Shown piece after piece: positions 18,525 through 29,188 of a stretch of DNA of 64,000 nt (positions are counted from its first letter, which is position 1; every line of letters starts with the position of its first letter). The stretch covers positions 1,426,001-1,490,000 of the forward strand of contig NC_016480.1 in NCBI RefSeq assembly GCF_000227115.2, given 5' to 3'. A program made the translations under genes and the position numbers. The notes below the pieces were generated by a model. That model was not told where the DNA came from. It saw only the letters and a list, made by a program, of their open reading frames with translations, and did no database searches. Source of the stretch: Naumovozyma dairenensis CBS 421. Taxonomy: Eukaryota > Ascomycota > Saccharomycetes > Saccharomycetales > Saccharomycetaceae.

Positions 18525-19409
18525 AATTATTTTGAATTATTGAAAAGCGTCACGATTTTGTGATATATTACCTCGCGATAATATATAAACCGCATTCTTA
18601 TTTAACAGCCGAGTATAACTCAACTTACCCTGCACCTTCATCCTTTATAAAAAAATTATAGACGTCTATGATATGAAATCCTTTACGTCTGTTATGACCA
18701 AGTTGGGTGAGGTTGTGTCCTTAAAATATACGTCAACTAAACTCAATGAATAGCAGATATATATCAATCCTCTTGATGAGTATTACTCTCTATCGGTGAG
18801 TAGGATGATTAGTATGTTTATCGATGAGTATGTTCCTTCCGGTGTTATTCTTTGTATGGTGAGTATTCCTCTTGGAGATGAAATGCTCTCGGTGATGTAC
18901 CTGTCGGTGATGTCTTCTTGGTGATGATATTCTCCTCTTCCTATGATCTAGGTTCCTAAGGATCTAGTTGTATGTTTTCTTTTCTTTGCTTCTATAAATG
19001 CGCATCAAGATAACTTCAGATTCAAATTTCCCATTACAATGTATTTATATATATATATGGTATTCGCTGGAAACTCATCGAACCCATTCAGAAAGCGATG
19101 CCATGGAAATGTTCACTCGTTCACTTCTAGGAACGCTCCACGGAAAAGGCCAAATTGCCTAGAACGTGACAATGGCTATAAATTGATAAGTCATTTGTTT
19201 TATTACTTTTATTGTAATTAAAACATGCTCAATTAGATTATATAGTTAAAATAAGAGAAAGTATTACTTTTTAATGCGATGGAATTACTAACGAATAATA
19301 TATAAAAAACTTTTATTTGACAGGCAATCTTTTTGTTCTTATTTACTACTGCAGTTTATTTCTTGTTTTTTTTGCTGCTTTGCGTGGTTTGTTGAAGGAA
19401 AAATGTCCT
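18525..19409. other. Spacer between tRNA-His and CHO1, no gene
   Basis: About 0.9 kb without a credible frame. It holds the possible solo LTR described separately. The small frame at 19039-19221 starts inside TA-rich sequence and has no supporting features. Confidence 0.55.
18690..19038 (+). repeat. Possible degenerate solo LTR with GATGAG/GGTGATG repeats
   Basis: The 349-bp stretch starts TGTTATGACC and ends CCCATTACA, has a TATAAA-like box (CTATAAATGCG) about 45 bp before its end, and sits 166 bp from a tRNA gene. Its centre (about 18770-18930) is a loose array of GATGAGTAT and CGGTGATG motifs. No target duplication was found, so this is a weak call. Confidence 0.25.
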
Positions 19410-20210
19410 TTATAATTTCGGAATTTTCAAACTCTTGGAAATTAACCCACATCCATGAATAAAGAATAATAATATAATTGGGTGGAATTCGAAAACTTTC
19501 CCATCTCTTATTAAACCTAATGGAATATTGTCCAAAATATGATCATAATGAACCATTAAAGCCATTCCAAGGACCAATAATAAACTAGTTGGAATCGGTA
19601 AGCCTTCAAAATATTTGGATTTCCCAGTAGTATCTTTTGGTAATTGATTAACAGTGACATTAAATCTTGCTAATCTTGTTAATCCACAAAGAACAAAGAA
19701 AGATAAGATAACGACATCAATGGTAGTTCTAAATCCAATAGCGAATGCCACAGAAGCGGGAGCTACACCGAATGATACTAAATCAGCTAATGAATCTAAT
19801 TCTTGACCCATTAGAGAAGATCTATTTCTTAATCTTGCTACTCTCCCATCAAGGAAATCAAAACACATACCTAAAAATATAAAGAAATGAGCTCTTTGAA
19901 CGTAATGTGGTTTATCAGTTAGAGTAAATCTTAAGCAACTTATTATGGAATAAAACCCTGAAAATCCATTTAACATGGTGATATAGTCTGCTAAATGGAG
20001 ATTTCTTATCATGTTAAAATGATAATCGTCACTAGTAAATTTTTGAATATCGGTATCATTCGGAGGAGCCAATGGAGTAGTATCGATGGAAAAGATTGAA
20101 GAAGGTCTTCTGCTTAATGGAGGACTTGGTTCTAAGGGTATTTCTTCGGGACTCATCTCGTTATTATTATTAGTGATAGTAGTGGTATTGAAAGGGTAGG
20201 GAGAGGCCAT
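19410..20210 (-). CDS. CHO1: Phosphatidylserine synthase
   Basis: The 266-aa product matches S. cerevisiae Cho1 (YER026C, 276 aa). The CDP-alcohol phosphatidyltransferase signature DG-x2-AR-x8-G-x3-D-x3-D is complete, with Asp121, Gly122, Ala125, Arg126, Gly135, Asp139 and Asp143. Several membrane segments follow (about 155-175, 200-220, 240-258). It makes phosphatidylserine from CDP-diacylglycerol and serine in the ER, the first step to phosphatidylethanolamine and phosphatidylcholine. The N-terminal 60 residues are hydrophilic and variable with Pro/Ser runs, where S. cerevisiae Cho1 is phosphorylated by protein kinase A. It is the first gene of the chromosome V-like block. Confidence 0.97.
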   Translation of the reverse strand: MASPYPFNTTTITNNNNEMSPEEIPLEPSPPLSRRPSSIFSIDTTPLAPPNDTDIQKFTSDDYHFNMIRNLHLADYITMLNGFSGFYSIISCLRFTLTDKPHYVQRAHFFIFLGMCFDFLDGRVARLRNRSSLMGQELDSLADLVSFGVAPASVAFAIGFRTTIDVVILSFFVLCGLTRLARFNVTVNQLPKDTTGKSKYFEGLPIPTSLLLVLGMALMVHYDHILDNIPLGLIRDGKVFEFHPIILLFFIHGCGLISKSLKIPKL

Positions 20211-21203
20211 TATAGAACACGCAGATATAGTTCGAGATAATAGTCCTGATATAAGTATATAAACAACAAAAGAATAGTATCAAATCGTCCCTTCCCCTCT
20301 TCTATATATTTATATTGCAAGAATTAAAGGAAGGTATAATTTTACATGCTTTTGTGTGTGTGTGTGTGTGTGTCAATTTAACTTCACATTCACATTCATA
20401 TGACCAATTGGATATGTCAAGTTTCTTCTGACGTCGTCCCTCAGGCATTTTTTTTCGAGACCCGCCCGTTATAATAATTTATACTCTTACGTACGTGTGC
20501 CCTTCGAGCTGTTTCTGTTTACTTTCATTTGTCTGCTCGGGAAAGTATCCGCAGGTTTCTATAAGGGTGTTTTATAACGATAAAAAATCCATCTTCCCCT
20601 AAAACAAAAAATAGGTGACGTTAAATGCGGTGTTTGAAGTAAGGTTCATGACTCCTTCTTAGGCTGTTATTATTAAATATGATCGATGAGAAAAACAACA
20701 AGAGTTGACGACCATAGTGTTTTCCCCAATGATTACATTTCTACTCCCTTTGGCTGTCGCATCACTTACTAGTGAAGTATCCTAATTGAGGCATTAGGAT
20801 AACGGTAATAGAAGTTATTCATCTTGTACCATCTTATTTAGTCCACATAATGTGGTTTTCTTCAAACACTAGCAATCTTAAAAGTAACTTAGTGACCTCT
20901 GAGTCTGCGCCATTGAAAATAGCCGCGGCCTTTCCTACAGAAAAGTTGCCTGTCCCAGCGCTTTATGCGTCATATGTATTTTTCAAGCGTTTGATCTATG
21001 ATTATAATATTTGACGACGATTTTTATGAGAGAGATGAGAACAACAAAGAATTTAGCATTGGAATGCTTTAGAAGACATATAACATAGGCTAAGTTTTTA
21101 CAATAGAATAAAATAATTAGAGTATGAACGTTTACATAAACACAACGACATTATTAAAAAAAAGAGAGGGTTGTAAATTCACCGAGGGACTGATATTGGC
21201 TAG
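20211..21203. other. CHO1 upstream region and spacer to CWP1-like gene
   Basis: About 1 kb that holds the CHO1 promoter. A GT dinucleotide run spans about 20353-20373. No frame or RNA gene is supported. Confidence 0.55.
20383..20402 (-). promoter_or_regulatory. Inositol/choline-response (Ino2-Ino4) like sites before CHO1
   Basis: TTCATATG at 20395-20402 fits the core of the ICRE/UAS-INO (TTCAYRTG), and TTCACATT at 20383-20390 differs at the last base. CHO1 is a classic Ino2-Ino4/Opi1 target in S. cerevisiae. The sites lie 175-190 bp upstream of the start. Confidence 0.4.
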
Positions 21204-21872
21204 CTATAATAGTAAAGCTAATAGACCCATCCAAATAGCAGGTGCATGAGTTATTGCTCCATTTTCTGAGCTGTGTGAAGAGACCGCACTAGAACTAGAA
21301 CTAGTACTTGACGTAGTATTGTTAGTTGAATTGTTAGTTGTATTGTTAGCTGTATTGTTAGTTGTATTGTTAGCTGTGTTGTTAGTTGTATTGTTAGTTG
21401 TATTGTTAGTTGTGCTATTTCCAGGAATAAAGTCAACGATAGGAATATCAGTAGAACTTAATGTATCTAGCGTAACCATAGAAGAATTGTTGTTGTTCGC
21501 TTTAGTCGATAATACTGTTGTTCTATTAAGAGGAGTACCATAAAAGAGAGCACTTCCTTTATACTCCAATGCCGCATTGTGAATGCTGAAACCAGTAGAA
21601 GCATCGCTTTCGGAACCAGTTTTAAAAGTACCGTCTTCCAAATGAACAGCATATCTGCTATTATTGAATTTTAAGTTACCTTGGTCTGTAACAACGGCAA
21701 CCAGGGTATTTTCACCGGCGGTGAATGCAACATAACCATTGATATCACCAACACTATTTCCTTGAAGAGTTGAATGAGGATTAGTGTCAACTATACCAAA
21801 AGTTTCAGAGTCACCTAAAACAATATTGGAGAGAGACGTGATAATGGCAAATATAAAAATGGAATATCTCAT
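21204..21872 (-). CDS. Cwp1-like GPI-anchored cell-wall mannoprotein
   Basis: The 222-aa product has a signal peptide (about 1-20, cut after VLG), then a domain of about 110 residues matching S. cerevisiae Cwp1: DSETFGIV at the mature start, LKFNNSRYAVHLEDGTFK and GSESDASTGFSIHNAALEYK. A tandem Asn-Thr array with repeated Asn-x-Thr sequons follows (about residues 152-187), then a Ser run and a GPI signal with a likely omega site in ENGA and the hydrophobic tail IWMGLLALLL. Cwp1 is linked to beta-1,6-glucan and is abundant at birth scars. The Pir-type repeat (QxxDGQxQ) near the end of Cwp1 is not present. In S. cerevisiae CWP1 is on chromosome XI, so this copy is out of its usual place or is a lineage-specific paralog. 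Confidence 0.8.
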   Translation of the reverse strand: MRYSIFIFAIITSLSNIVLGDSETFGIVDTNPHSTLQGNSVGDINGYVAFTAGENTLVAVVTDQGNLKFNNSRYAVHLEDGTFKTGSESDASTGFSIHNAALEYKGSALFYGTPLNRTTVLSTKANNNNSSMVTLDTLSSTDIPIVDFIPGNSTTNNTTNNTTNNTANNTTNNTANNTTNNSTNNTTSSTSSSSSAVSSHSSENGAITHAPAIWMGLLALLL

Positions 21873-22755
21873 CTTTCACAAATACTTAGTTGAAATATAC
21901 GTACTTGTCTTATCTTATTCTAAGCACAAGCCAATTGAGGGATATTCGTACGTTCTATCATAGTATATAAAACATGTATGGCTTCATTATATATATATAT
22001 ATATATATCAGAAATTATCTAGCGGCATAGGTATTTTATGGCAGTAGATAAAAATATGACCGTACGTAAAGTAGAGGGGCGATTATCAACCATTAGTTTA
22101 AGACCAGTCTTGACTTCTAAACGATGAAAAAGGAATGAGTCCGACATCGCTGACACTACCTCTGTACGGAAGTATACTGTACATATGCAACGGTTGCATT
22201 ACGTGGAAAGAATTTGAAAACCATATCTTCTTTTTTACCTTAACATTTTTTAAAATACCGTCGTCATTTCTAGGTTATCCCAAAGAAAACATTGTAGAAG
22301 GCACATTAACCTAAAACGGAAACTCCTTTCAAAGATGAAACTTTTTCCTTGAAGCAAGTGTCGCAGCTAATGTACGAAAAAAGAGACTATATTTAATGTA
22401 CGTGAATAGTAAAGAAAATGCCTTTTTTGAGATAAAATTAACAAAGTGAGGCTGGCTGATTGCCGAAATAAGTTTTTACTAACGTTACGTAGCAAAATTG
22501 TCATCGTCTTACCAGTGCCTGCCAGAGTGCTAAGATAATTAAAATTGAAATTGCCCTTTCTTCAATGTCGAGCGCAATAACTTTTGATAGTATATTTAGG
22601 TACTAATGATACTTATATGGGAAATGTACCGTCGGAGTTCTAGGAGTATACTTCAGCTGGCCATAACTATCTTGTCGATTGTATAATAATTGCTCCAAAT
22701 AGTAACATGAACTCTATCTCAATATATATGTAATGTCTGAGTCCATTTAACTAGT
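21873..22755. other. Spacer with TA microsatellite
   Basis: The upstream region of the CWP1-like gene carries a TA dinucleotide run at about 21987-22009. Nothing else is recognised up to the relic at 22756. Confidence 0.5.
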
Positions 22756-23152
22756 CTCTTACAGCGAACTCTTCATAAATCTCATCGCCACTTCGGGTAC
22801 GTTACCATGTGGTCAAGCAGAAAGCATGGACTTATCTTCATCGAACGCTACTCGCGGCACATTCTACAATTGTGGGTTATACCAAGGAAGAGAAACCTTT
22901 GGCCCGATCAATCATTTCGGAGGTTCTGGATTGTACGATGGGGTTTCAAATGGAACTCTAAAGGTAACGACTGTACTATCGATCATTCAACCTCAGAATC
23001 TAATTTAACTAAAACAATGGCCTACCTATGTGGTTATCAGCAAAGTGAAAAAGTTTATAAGAATGCCGCTTCTTCTGTTTCTCTTAGCTTGTCAATGTTG
23101 AGATGTACAGCTATTTTGATTGTCCTATTTCAAGTTTTCTTTCAATCACTAT
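22756..23152 (+). pseudogene. Relic of a secreted, possibly GPI-anchored protein, frameshifted
   Basis: Two overlapping frames read as parts of one protein. The first (about 22756-22968, no ATG until 22826) gives a Gly/Asn/Ser-rich stretch with NATRGTFYNCG and INHFGGSGLYDGVSNGT. After a shift at about 22965, the second frame runs to 23152 through NDCTIDHSTSESN, YLCGYQQSEK and ends with a small-residue site (NAASS) and a hydrophobic tail (CTAILIVLFQVFFQ) typical of a GPI signal. Four Cys occur. The 5' part with a signal peptide is not found. The family is unknown to me; the hypothesis of one broken gene rests on composition. Confidence 0.35.
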
Positions 23153-23818
23153 AAAGTAATATAGTCATATATGGAGATAAACATTACTCGACAATATGAA
23201 ACTTATTTATTGCTGTCGCAAGGAAATACATTACAGAATCTCAAGCAATCGAGGCCTCTTTGGTGGAAGAGATATATTCTATAATATTTTGTAACGTGAA
23301 CTCAACATAATAATATTATTGGATTAAACAATAGCTAAAAGTGGACATTATATTTATTACGTAGTGTATATACTTCATTGTTTATTTAGTGTTAACAGAG
23401 ATGCTCCAGAAAAATGCCCTAAGATCTTTACCGCTCAAGGAAAACTGGTTTTTCATTTAACCCTAATTATAATACCAAACCCTGTGCCCCTTTTTGATAG
23501 TTGCCGAGAAACAAGAAGGAGACAACGAATTCACAAGAAACTGCATAATATACTAACACTCATATATACACCTTCTATAGTGATCTACTACTCTATATAA
23601 TCAAGTTCAGTGGATTTTCTTTCTCACCAAGCATATTTTCATCGACAAATTGATCAATCGAGTCTGTCATACCCTCCTTCAGACTTTGTGATCGTACATT
23701 TTTGAACTCAATCGCTATCACTTAATCTTACTTGGGATTACTCCCCCATTTTAGAAAAAGAAAACAGATCAACATAAAAACCAAACATTAAACTTTAAGT
23801 TAAAACATTATTACAATT
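23153..23818. other. CHC1 upstream region
   Basis: A 666-bp spacer ending in an A/T-rich leader before CHC1. A 78-codon frame at 23364-23600 has no supporting feature. Confidence 0.5.
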
Positions 23819-26800
23819 ATGAGTGATCTTCCTATCGAATTTACAGAATTGGTGGATCTAACATCCTTAGGGATCTCTCCTCAATCACTCGATTTCAGAT
23901 CTACCACTTTTGAAAGTGATCATTACGTTACTGTAAGGGAATCAAATGAAGGTTCCAATACTGTTTCCATTGTAGATTTATTAAATGGTAATCAAGTAAC
24001 AAAGAAAAACATGGGTGGTGACTCTGCTATCATGCATCCATCTCAAATGGTCATCTCTGTAAGAGCAAATGGTACCATTGTACAAATATTTAACCTAGAA
24101 ACAAAATCAAAATTAAAGTCTTTCACTTTGAACGAACCTGTAATATTTTGGAAATGGTTGAATGAAGAAACATTGGGGTTTGTTACTGCAAATTCTATCC
24201 TTACTTCGAACGTATTCGATGGTAACGTGAGTGCACCTCCTCAATTATTAACTCAAAGACATATGAATTTAAACAATACTCAAATTATTAATTTCGTCGC
24301 TAATGCTAAATTGGATTGGTTTGCTGTCGTAGGTATCTTGCAAGAAAATGGTCGTATTGCAGGTAAAATTCAATTATACTCTAAGCAACGTAATATTTCT
24401 CAAGCAATTGATGGTCACGTTGCAAGTTTCACAAACATCTTATTAGAAGGTAATGGAACTTCTTCAGTTCAAGTTTTTGTAACAGGTAATAGAAATGTTA
24501 CTACTGGTACTGGTGAATTAAGAATGATTGAAATTGATCATGATGCCTCCTTACCAACTCAATACCAAAAGAAAACTAGTGACATCTTTTTCCCCCCTGA
24601 TGCTACTAATGATTTCCCAATCGCTGTTCAAGTCTCAGAAAAATACGGCATTGTTTATTTATTGACCAAATATGGGTTCATCCATCTTTATGAATTAGAA
24701 ACTGGTACTAATTTGTTCGTTAATAGAATTACTGCAGAATCTGTTTTTACTGCTACTTCATACCACGATAAGAATGGTATTGCTTGTATCAATAAAAAGG
24801 GTCAAGTTCTTGCTGTGGAAATCGCTACTTCCCAAATTGTTCCATACATCTTGAATAAACTATCTAATGTTTCGTTAGCTTTAACTGTAGCAACAAGGGG
24901 TGGATTACCAGGTGCAGATGATCTATTGACCAAACAATTTGAGACATTATTGAACCAAAATGATTACCAAACTGCAGCAAAAGTCGCCGCTTCCTCTCAA
25001 TCTTTAAGAAATCAAAATACTATCAATAGATTGAAAAACATTCAAGCTGCTCCTGGAACAATTTCTCCAATTCTTGTTTATTTCTCAACTTTATTAGATA
25101 AGGGTAAATTGAACAAAGAAGAAACTATTGAATTGGCAAGACCTGTTTTACAACAAGATAGAAAACAATTATTCGAAAAATGGTTGAAGGAAGATAAATT
25201 AGAATGTTCCGAAGAATTGGGTGATATTGTTAAACCATTCGATACTACTTTATCCCTAGCATGTTATTTAAGATGTCAAGCTCATGCTAAAGTTATTGCA
25301 TCTTTAGCTGAATTACAACAGTTTGAAAAAATTATCCCATATTGCCAAAAAGTTGACTTCCAACCAAATTTCTTAGTTTTAATCTCTACAATCGTGAGAA
25401 CTAATGCTGATAGGGCATCTGAATTTGCCATCTCCTTATTGCAAAATCCAGAAACTGCTTCTCAATTGGATATTGAAAAGATTGCTGATATTTTCTTCTC
25501 TCAAAACCATATACAACAAGGTACATCTTTACTTTTAGATGCTTTGAAAACTGATACTCCAGACCAAGGCCATTTGCAAACTCGTGTCTTAGAAGTTAAT
25601 TTATTACATGCTCCACAAGTTGCAGATGCTATCTTAGGTAATAACATTTTCTCTCATTATGATAAACCAACTGTGGCCCAGTTATCTGAAAAGGCTGGTT
25701 TATTCCAAAGAGCTTTAGAAAATTACACTGATATTACGGATATTAAGAGATGTATTGTTCATACTGACTCTTTACCAATTGATTGGTTAGTCGCATACTT
25801 TGGTAAATTAAACGTGGAACAATCATTAGCTTGTTTAAGGGCTCTAATGGATAATAACTTGAAGGCAAATATTCAAATTATTGTTCAGGTCGCTACTAAA
25901 TTCTCAGACCTATTGGGCTCTGCCACTTTAATCAAATTGTTTGATGAATATAATGCAACTGAAGGTTTATACTATTATTTGGCTTCATTAGTTAATTTGA
26001 CCGAAGATAAGGATGTTGTTTACAAGTATATTGAAACTGCTGCCAAGATGAAACAGTTTAATGAAATTGAAAGAATTGTTAGAGATAACAGTGTTTATGA
26101 TCCTGAAAGAGTTAAGAATTTCCTAAAAGATGCTAATTTGGAAGATCAAACCCCATTAGTTGTTGTTTGTGACCGTTTCAATTTCGTCCATGAATTGATC
26201 TTATACCTATACAAGAACCACAATATGAAATTCATTGAAACTTATGTTAAACAAATCAATCCTTCAAGAACTGCACAAGTTGTTGGTGCTTTATTAGATA
26301 TGGATTGCGATGAAAGATTTATCCAAGATTTATTACAATCTGTCCTTGGTCAAGTTCCAATTGATGAATTGACCACTGAAGTTGAAAAGAGAAACAAGTT
26401 GAAATTATTACTACCATTCTTGGAAGCAACTTTAGCTCAAGGTAGTCAAGAACAAACTGTATTCAACGCCTTGGCCAAGATTTATATTGACTCCAATAAT
26501 TCGCCTGAAAAATTCCTGAAAGAAAATGATCAGTATGATACGCTAGATGTCGGTCGTTATTGTGAAAAGAGGGATCCATATTTAGCTTATATCGCTTACG
26601 ATAAAGGTCATAATGATGATGATTTGATTAGAATCACCAACGAAAATACAATGTACAAATACCAAGCAAGATATTTGTTACAGCGTTCCGATCCTGAATT
26701 ATGGAATAAAGTTCTTGATGCTGAAAATGTTCATAGACGTCAATTAATCGATTCTGTAATCTCAGTTGGTATTCCAGAATTAACCGATCCAGAACCAGTT

Positions 26801-28762
26801 TCATTAACTGTTCAAGCTTTCATGAGCAATGGTTTGAAGTTGGAATTAATTGAGTTATTGGAAAAGATCATCCTAGAACCTTCTCCATTTAATGATAATG
26901 TTGCCTTGCAAGGACTTTTGCTTCTTTCTGCAATTAAATATGAACCTGGTAAAGTGTCTAATTATATTGAAAGATTGGAAAACTATGACGCTGACGAAAT
27001 TGCTCCGTTATGTATTGCGAATGACTTGAAAGAAGAAGCTTTCGAAATTTATGATAAACATGAAATGTATAGTAAGGCGTTAAAGGTTCTCGTTGAGGAT
27101 ATCATGTCGTTAGATAGAGCAGCAACATACGTTGACAAAATTAATACACCAGAAATGTGGTCTCAATTAGGTGCTGCACAATTGGACGGTTTGAGAATTC
27201 CAGATGCCATTGAATCTTATATTAAGGCAGAAGATCCATCTAATTTTGTCAATGTTATTGACCTTGCTGAACAAGCTGAGAAATATGAAGAATTGGTTCC
27301 ATATTTATTGATGGCTAGAAAGACGTTGAAAGAAAGTAAGATTGATGGTTCTTTAGTTCTCGCTTATGCTCAATTAGATAAACTTCATGAAATTGAGAAC
27401 ATATTAGCTGGTTCCAACGTTGCAAACCTGGACCAAGTTGGTGATAAATTATTTGATTTGAAAGATTACAAAGCGGCCAAGTTATGTTATTCGAGTGTAT
27501 CCAATTACTCTAAATTGGCTTCGACTTTAGTTTATTTAGATGATTATCAAGGTGCTGTCGATACTGCTAGAAGGGCTTCTAACATTAAGGTTTGGAAATT
27601 AGTCAATAATGCTTGTATTGAAAAGAAGGAATTTAGATTAGCTCAAATTTGTGGTTTAAACTTGATTATTCATGCTGAGGAATTAGATGAACTTGTTGAT
27701 CAATACGAAGCTAGTGGCTACTTTGAAGAATTGATATCTTTATTCGAAGCAGGTATGGGTTTAGAAAGGGCTCATATGGGTATGTTTACCGAATTGGCAA
27801 TCTTATACTCCAAGTATCAACCCTCCAAGACATTTGATCACTTGAAGCTGTTCTGGTCTAGAATTAACATTCCAAAAGTTATTAGGGCAGTAGACGATGC
27901 TCATTTATGGAAAGAACTGGTGTTTTTGTACGCCCATTATGACGAATGGGATAATTCTGCTTTGACCATGATTGAAAAGTCCACGAAGGATTTCGATCAC
28001 GGTTACTTTAAGGAAGTAATTGTTAAAGTCTCGAACTTAGAAATATATTACAAAGCAATTAACTTTTATGTTAAAGAGCACCCATCCTTGTTGATTGACT
28101 TGTTAACCGTACTAACACCAAGATTAGATATTCCGAGAACTGTTAAACAATTCGTTACGTCTGATAACTTACCTCTTATCAAACCATTTTTGATTAATGT
28201 GTTACCAAAAAATAATACAGTAGTCAATGCAGCCTATCATGATTTAGTCATTGAAGAAGAGGATTATAAAGCTCTACAAGACGCCGTTGATGCATACGAT
28301 AAGTTCGATCAAATAGGATTGGCTGCACGTTTGGAATCACATGATTTAGTCTTCTTTAAGAAAATTGCAGCTTTATTATACCGTAGAAACAAGAAATGGG
28401 CGAAATGTCTTGCTATTTTGAAAAATGAAAAACTATGGAAAGATGCTATTGAAACAGCTGCTATTTCTCAAGATGCAAAGGTAGTTGAAGAACTATTGAC
28501 GTACTTCGTTGACACCGGTAACAAAGAAGCGTTTGTTGCTTTGTTGTATACTGCTTATAATCTTGTCAAGTATGACACTGTTCTTGAGTTGTCGTGGTTG
28601 AATTCATTAGACAATTATATCAAGCCATTTGAGATTTCTGTGAAAAAGGAAGAAAACGATGCTATTCAAAGACTCTCTACAATGATTGACAAGATGGATA
28701 CTACTGAACCATCCACTGAAGGCCAACCATTGATGTTAATGAACAGTTCTATGAACATGTAA
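23819..28762 (+). CDS. CHC1: Clathrin heavy chain
   Basis: The 1,647-aa product matches S. cerevisiae Chc1 (YGL206C, 1,653 aa) throughout. It begins MSDLPIEFTELVDLTSLGIS; residues 1 to about 360 form the terminal beta-propeller that binds adaptors, then an alpha-solenoid of clathrin repeats runs to about 1,570, followed by the trimerisation region and a short tail ending MLMNSSMNM. Three heavy chains and light chains form the triskelion that coats vesicles at the trans-Golgi and in endocytosis. Strong codon bias fits an abundant protein. It is convergent with SPT16, as in S. cerevisiae, but here both lie in a chromosome V-like block. Confidence 0.98.
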   Translation: MSDLPIEFTELVDLTSLGISPQSLDFRSTTFESDHYVTVRESNEGSNTVSIVDLLNGNQVTKKNMGGDSAIMHPSQMVISVRANGTIVQIFNLETKSKLKSFTLNEPVIFWKWLNEETLGFVTANSILTSNVFDGNVSAPPQLLTQRHMNLNNTQIINFVANAKLDWFAVVGILQENGRIAGKIQLYSKQRNISQAIDGHVASFTNILLEGNGTSSVQVFVTGNRNVTTGTGELRMIEIDHDASLPTQYQKKTSDIFFPPDATNDFPIAVQVSEKYGIVYLLTKYGFIHLYELETGTNLFVNRITAESVFTATSYHDKNGIACINKKGQVLAVEIATSQIVPYILNKLSNVSLALTVATRGGLPGADDLLTKQFETLLNQNDYQTAAKVAASSQSLRNQNTINRLKNIQAAPGTISPILVYFSTLLDKGKLNKEETIELARPVLQQDRKQLFEKWLKEDKLECSEELGDIVKPFDTTLSLACYLRCQAHAKVIASLAELQQFEKIIPYCQKVDFQPNFLVLISTIVRTNADRASEFAISLLQNPETASQLDIEKIADIFFSQNHIQQGTSLLLDALKTDTPDQGHLQTRVLEVNLLHAPQVADAILGNNIFSHYDKPTVAQLSEKAGLFQRALENYTDITDIKRCIVHTDSLPIDWLVAYFGKLNVEQSLACLRALMDNNLKANIQIIVQVATKFSDLLGSATLIKLFDEYNATEGLYYYLASLVNLTEDKDVVYKYIETAAKMKQFNEIERIVRDNSVYDPERVKNFLKDANLEDQTPLVVVCDRFNFVHELILYLYKNHNMKFIETYVKQINPSRTAQVVGALLDMDCDERFIQDLLQSVLGQVPIDELTTEVEKRNKLKLLLPFLEATLAQGSQEQTVFNALAKIYIDSNNSPEKFLKENDQYDTLDVGRYCEKRDPYLAYIAYDKGHNDDDLIRITNENTMYKYQARYLLQRSDPELWNKVLDAENVHRRQLIDSVISVGIPELTDPEPVSLTVQAFMSNGLKLELIELLEKIILEPSPFNDNVALQGLLLLSAIKYEPGKVSNYIERLENYDADEIAPLCIANDLKEEAFEIYDKHEMYSKALKVLVEDIMSLDRAATYVDKINTPEMWSQLGAAQLDGLRIPDAIESYIKAEDPSNFVNVIDLAEQAEKYEELVPYLLMARKTLKESKIDGSLVLAYAQLDKLHEIENILAGSNVANLDQVGDKLFDLKDYKAAKLCYSSVSNYSKLASTLVYLDDYQGAVDTARRASNIKVWKLVNNACIEKKEFRLAQICGLNLIIHAEELDELVDQYEASGYFEELISLFEAGMGLERAHMGMFTELAILYSKYQPSKTFDHLKLFWSRINIPKVIRAVDDAHLWKELVFLYAHYDEWDNSALTMIEKSTKDFDHGYFKEVIVKVSNLEIYYKAINFYVKEHPSLLIDLLTVLTPRLDIPRTVKQFVTSDNLPLIKPFLINVLPKNNTVVNAAYHDLVIEEEDYKALQDAVDAYDKFDQIGLAARLESHDLVFFKKIAALLYRRNKKWAKCLAILKNEKLWKDAIETAAISQDAKVVEELLTYFVDTGNKEAFVALLYTAYNLVKYDTVLELSWLNSLDNYIKPFEISVKKEENDAIQRLSTMIDKMDTTEPSTEGQPLMLMNSSMNM

Positions 28763-29188
28763 GGAACAGAACACTTCTAGAAAAAAATATCTTGCTTTGG
28801 TTCAGTTTGAGGGGACTGGACCTTACTCTCAAGATTTTGTAATTCAGCTTTTTATCCTTTTTTTAATAAAATGTAACATACTTCAGTATTCTATATACGT
28901 ATATATTTTCCAATGAACTTTTAATAGTAAAGCTTCAAGTTGGTTCAAATCTATTCTAGTTTGAGGGTAATAGTTTGTACATGATGTTTTCCATTTTAAT
29001 AGTTATATTGTAATATTGATGCAACGTTAAGTTAAAGAAGTTTAGTTATAATGCTTTACTGTCGTCACTGAAATTCCTATAAAATAATGCAACCTAATAA
29101 TAAAACAAAAACATGGATTGAAACGAGTTAAATAATTATATTATACAACAAATCCTTATCTTTTCTTATATACCTCAATGTACTTCCT
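28763..29188. other. Convergent spacer CHC1-SPT16
   Basis: A 426-bp AT-rich spacer holding both 3' ends. Nothing further is seen. Confidence 0.6.
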
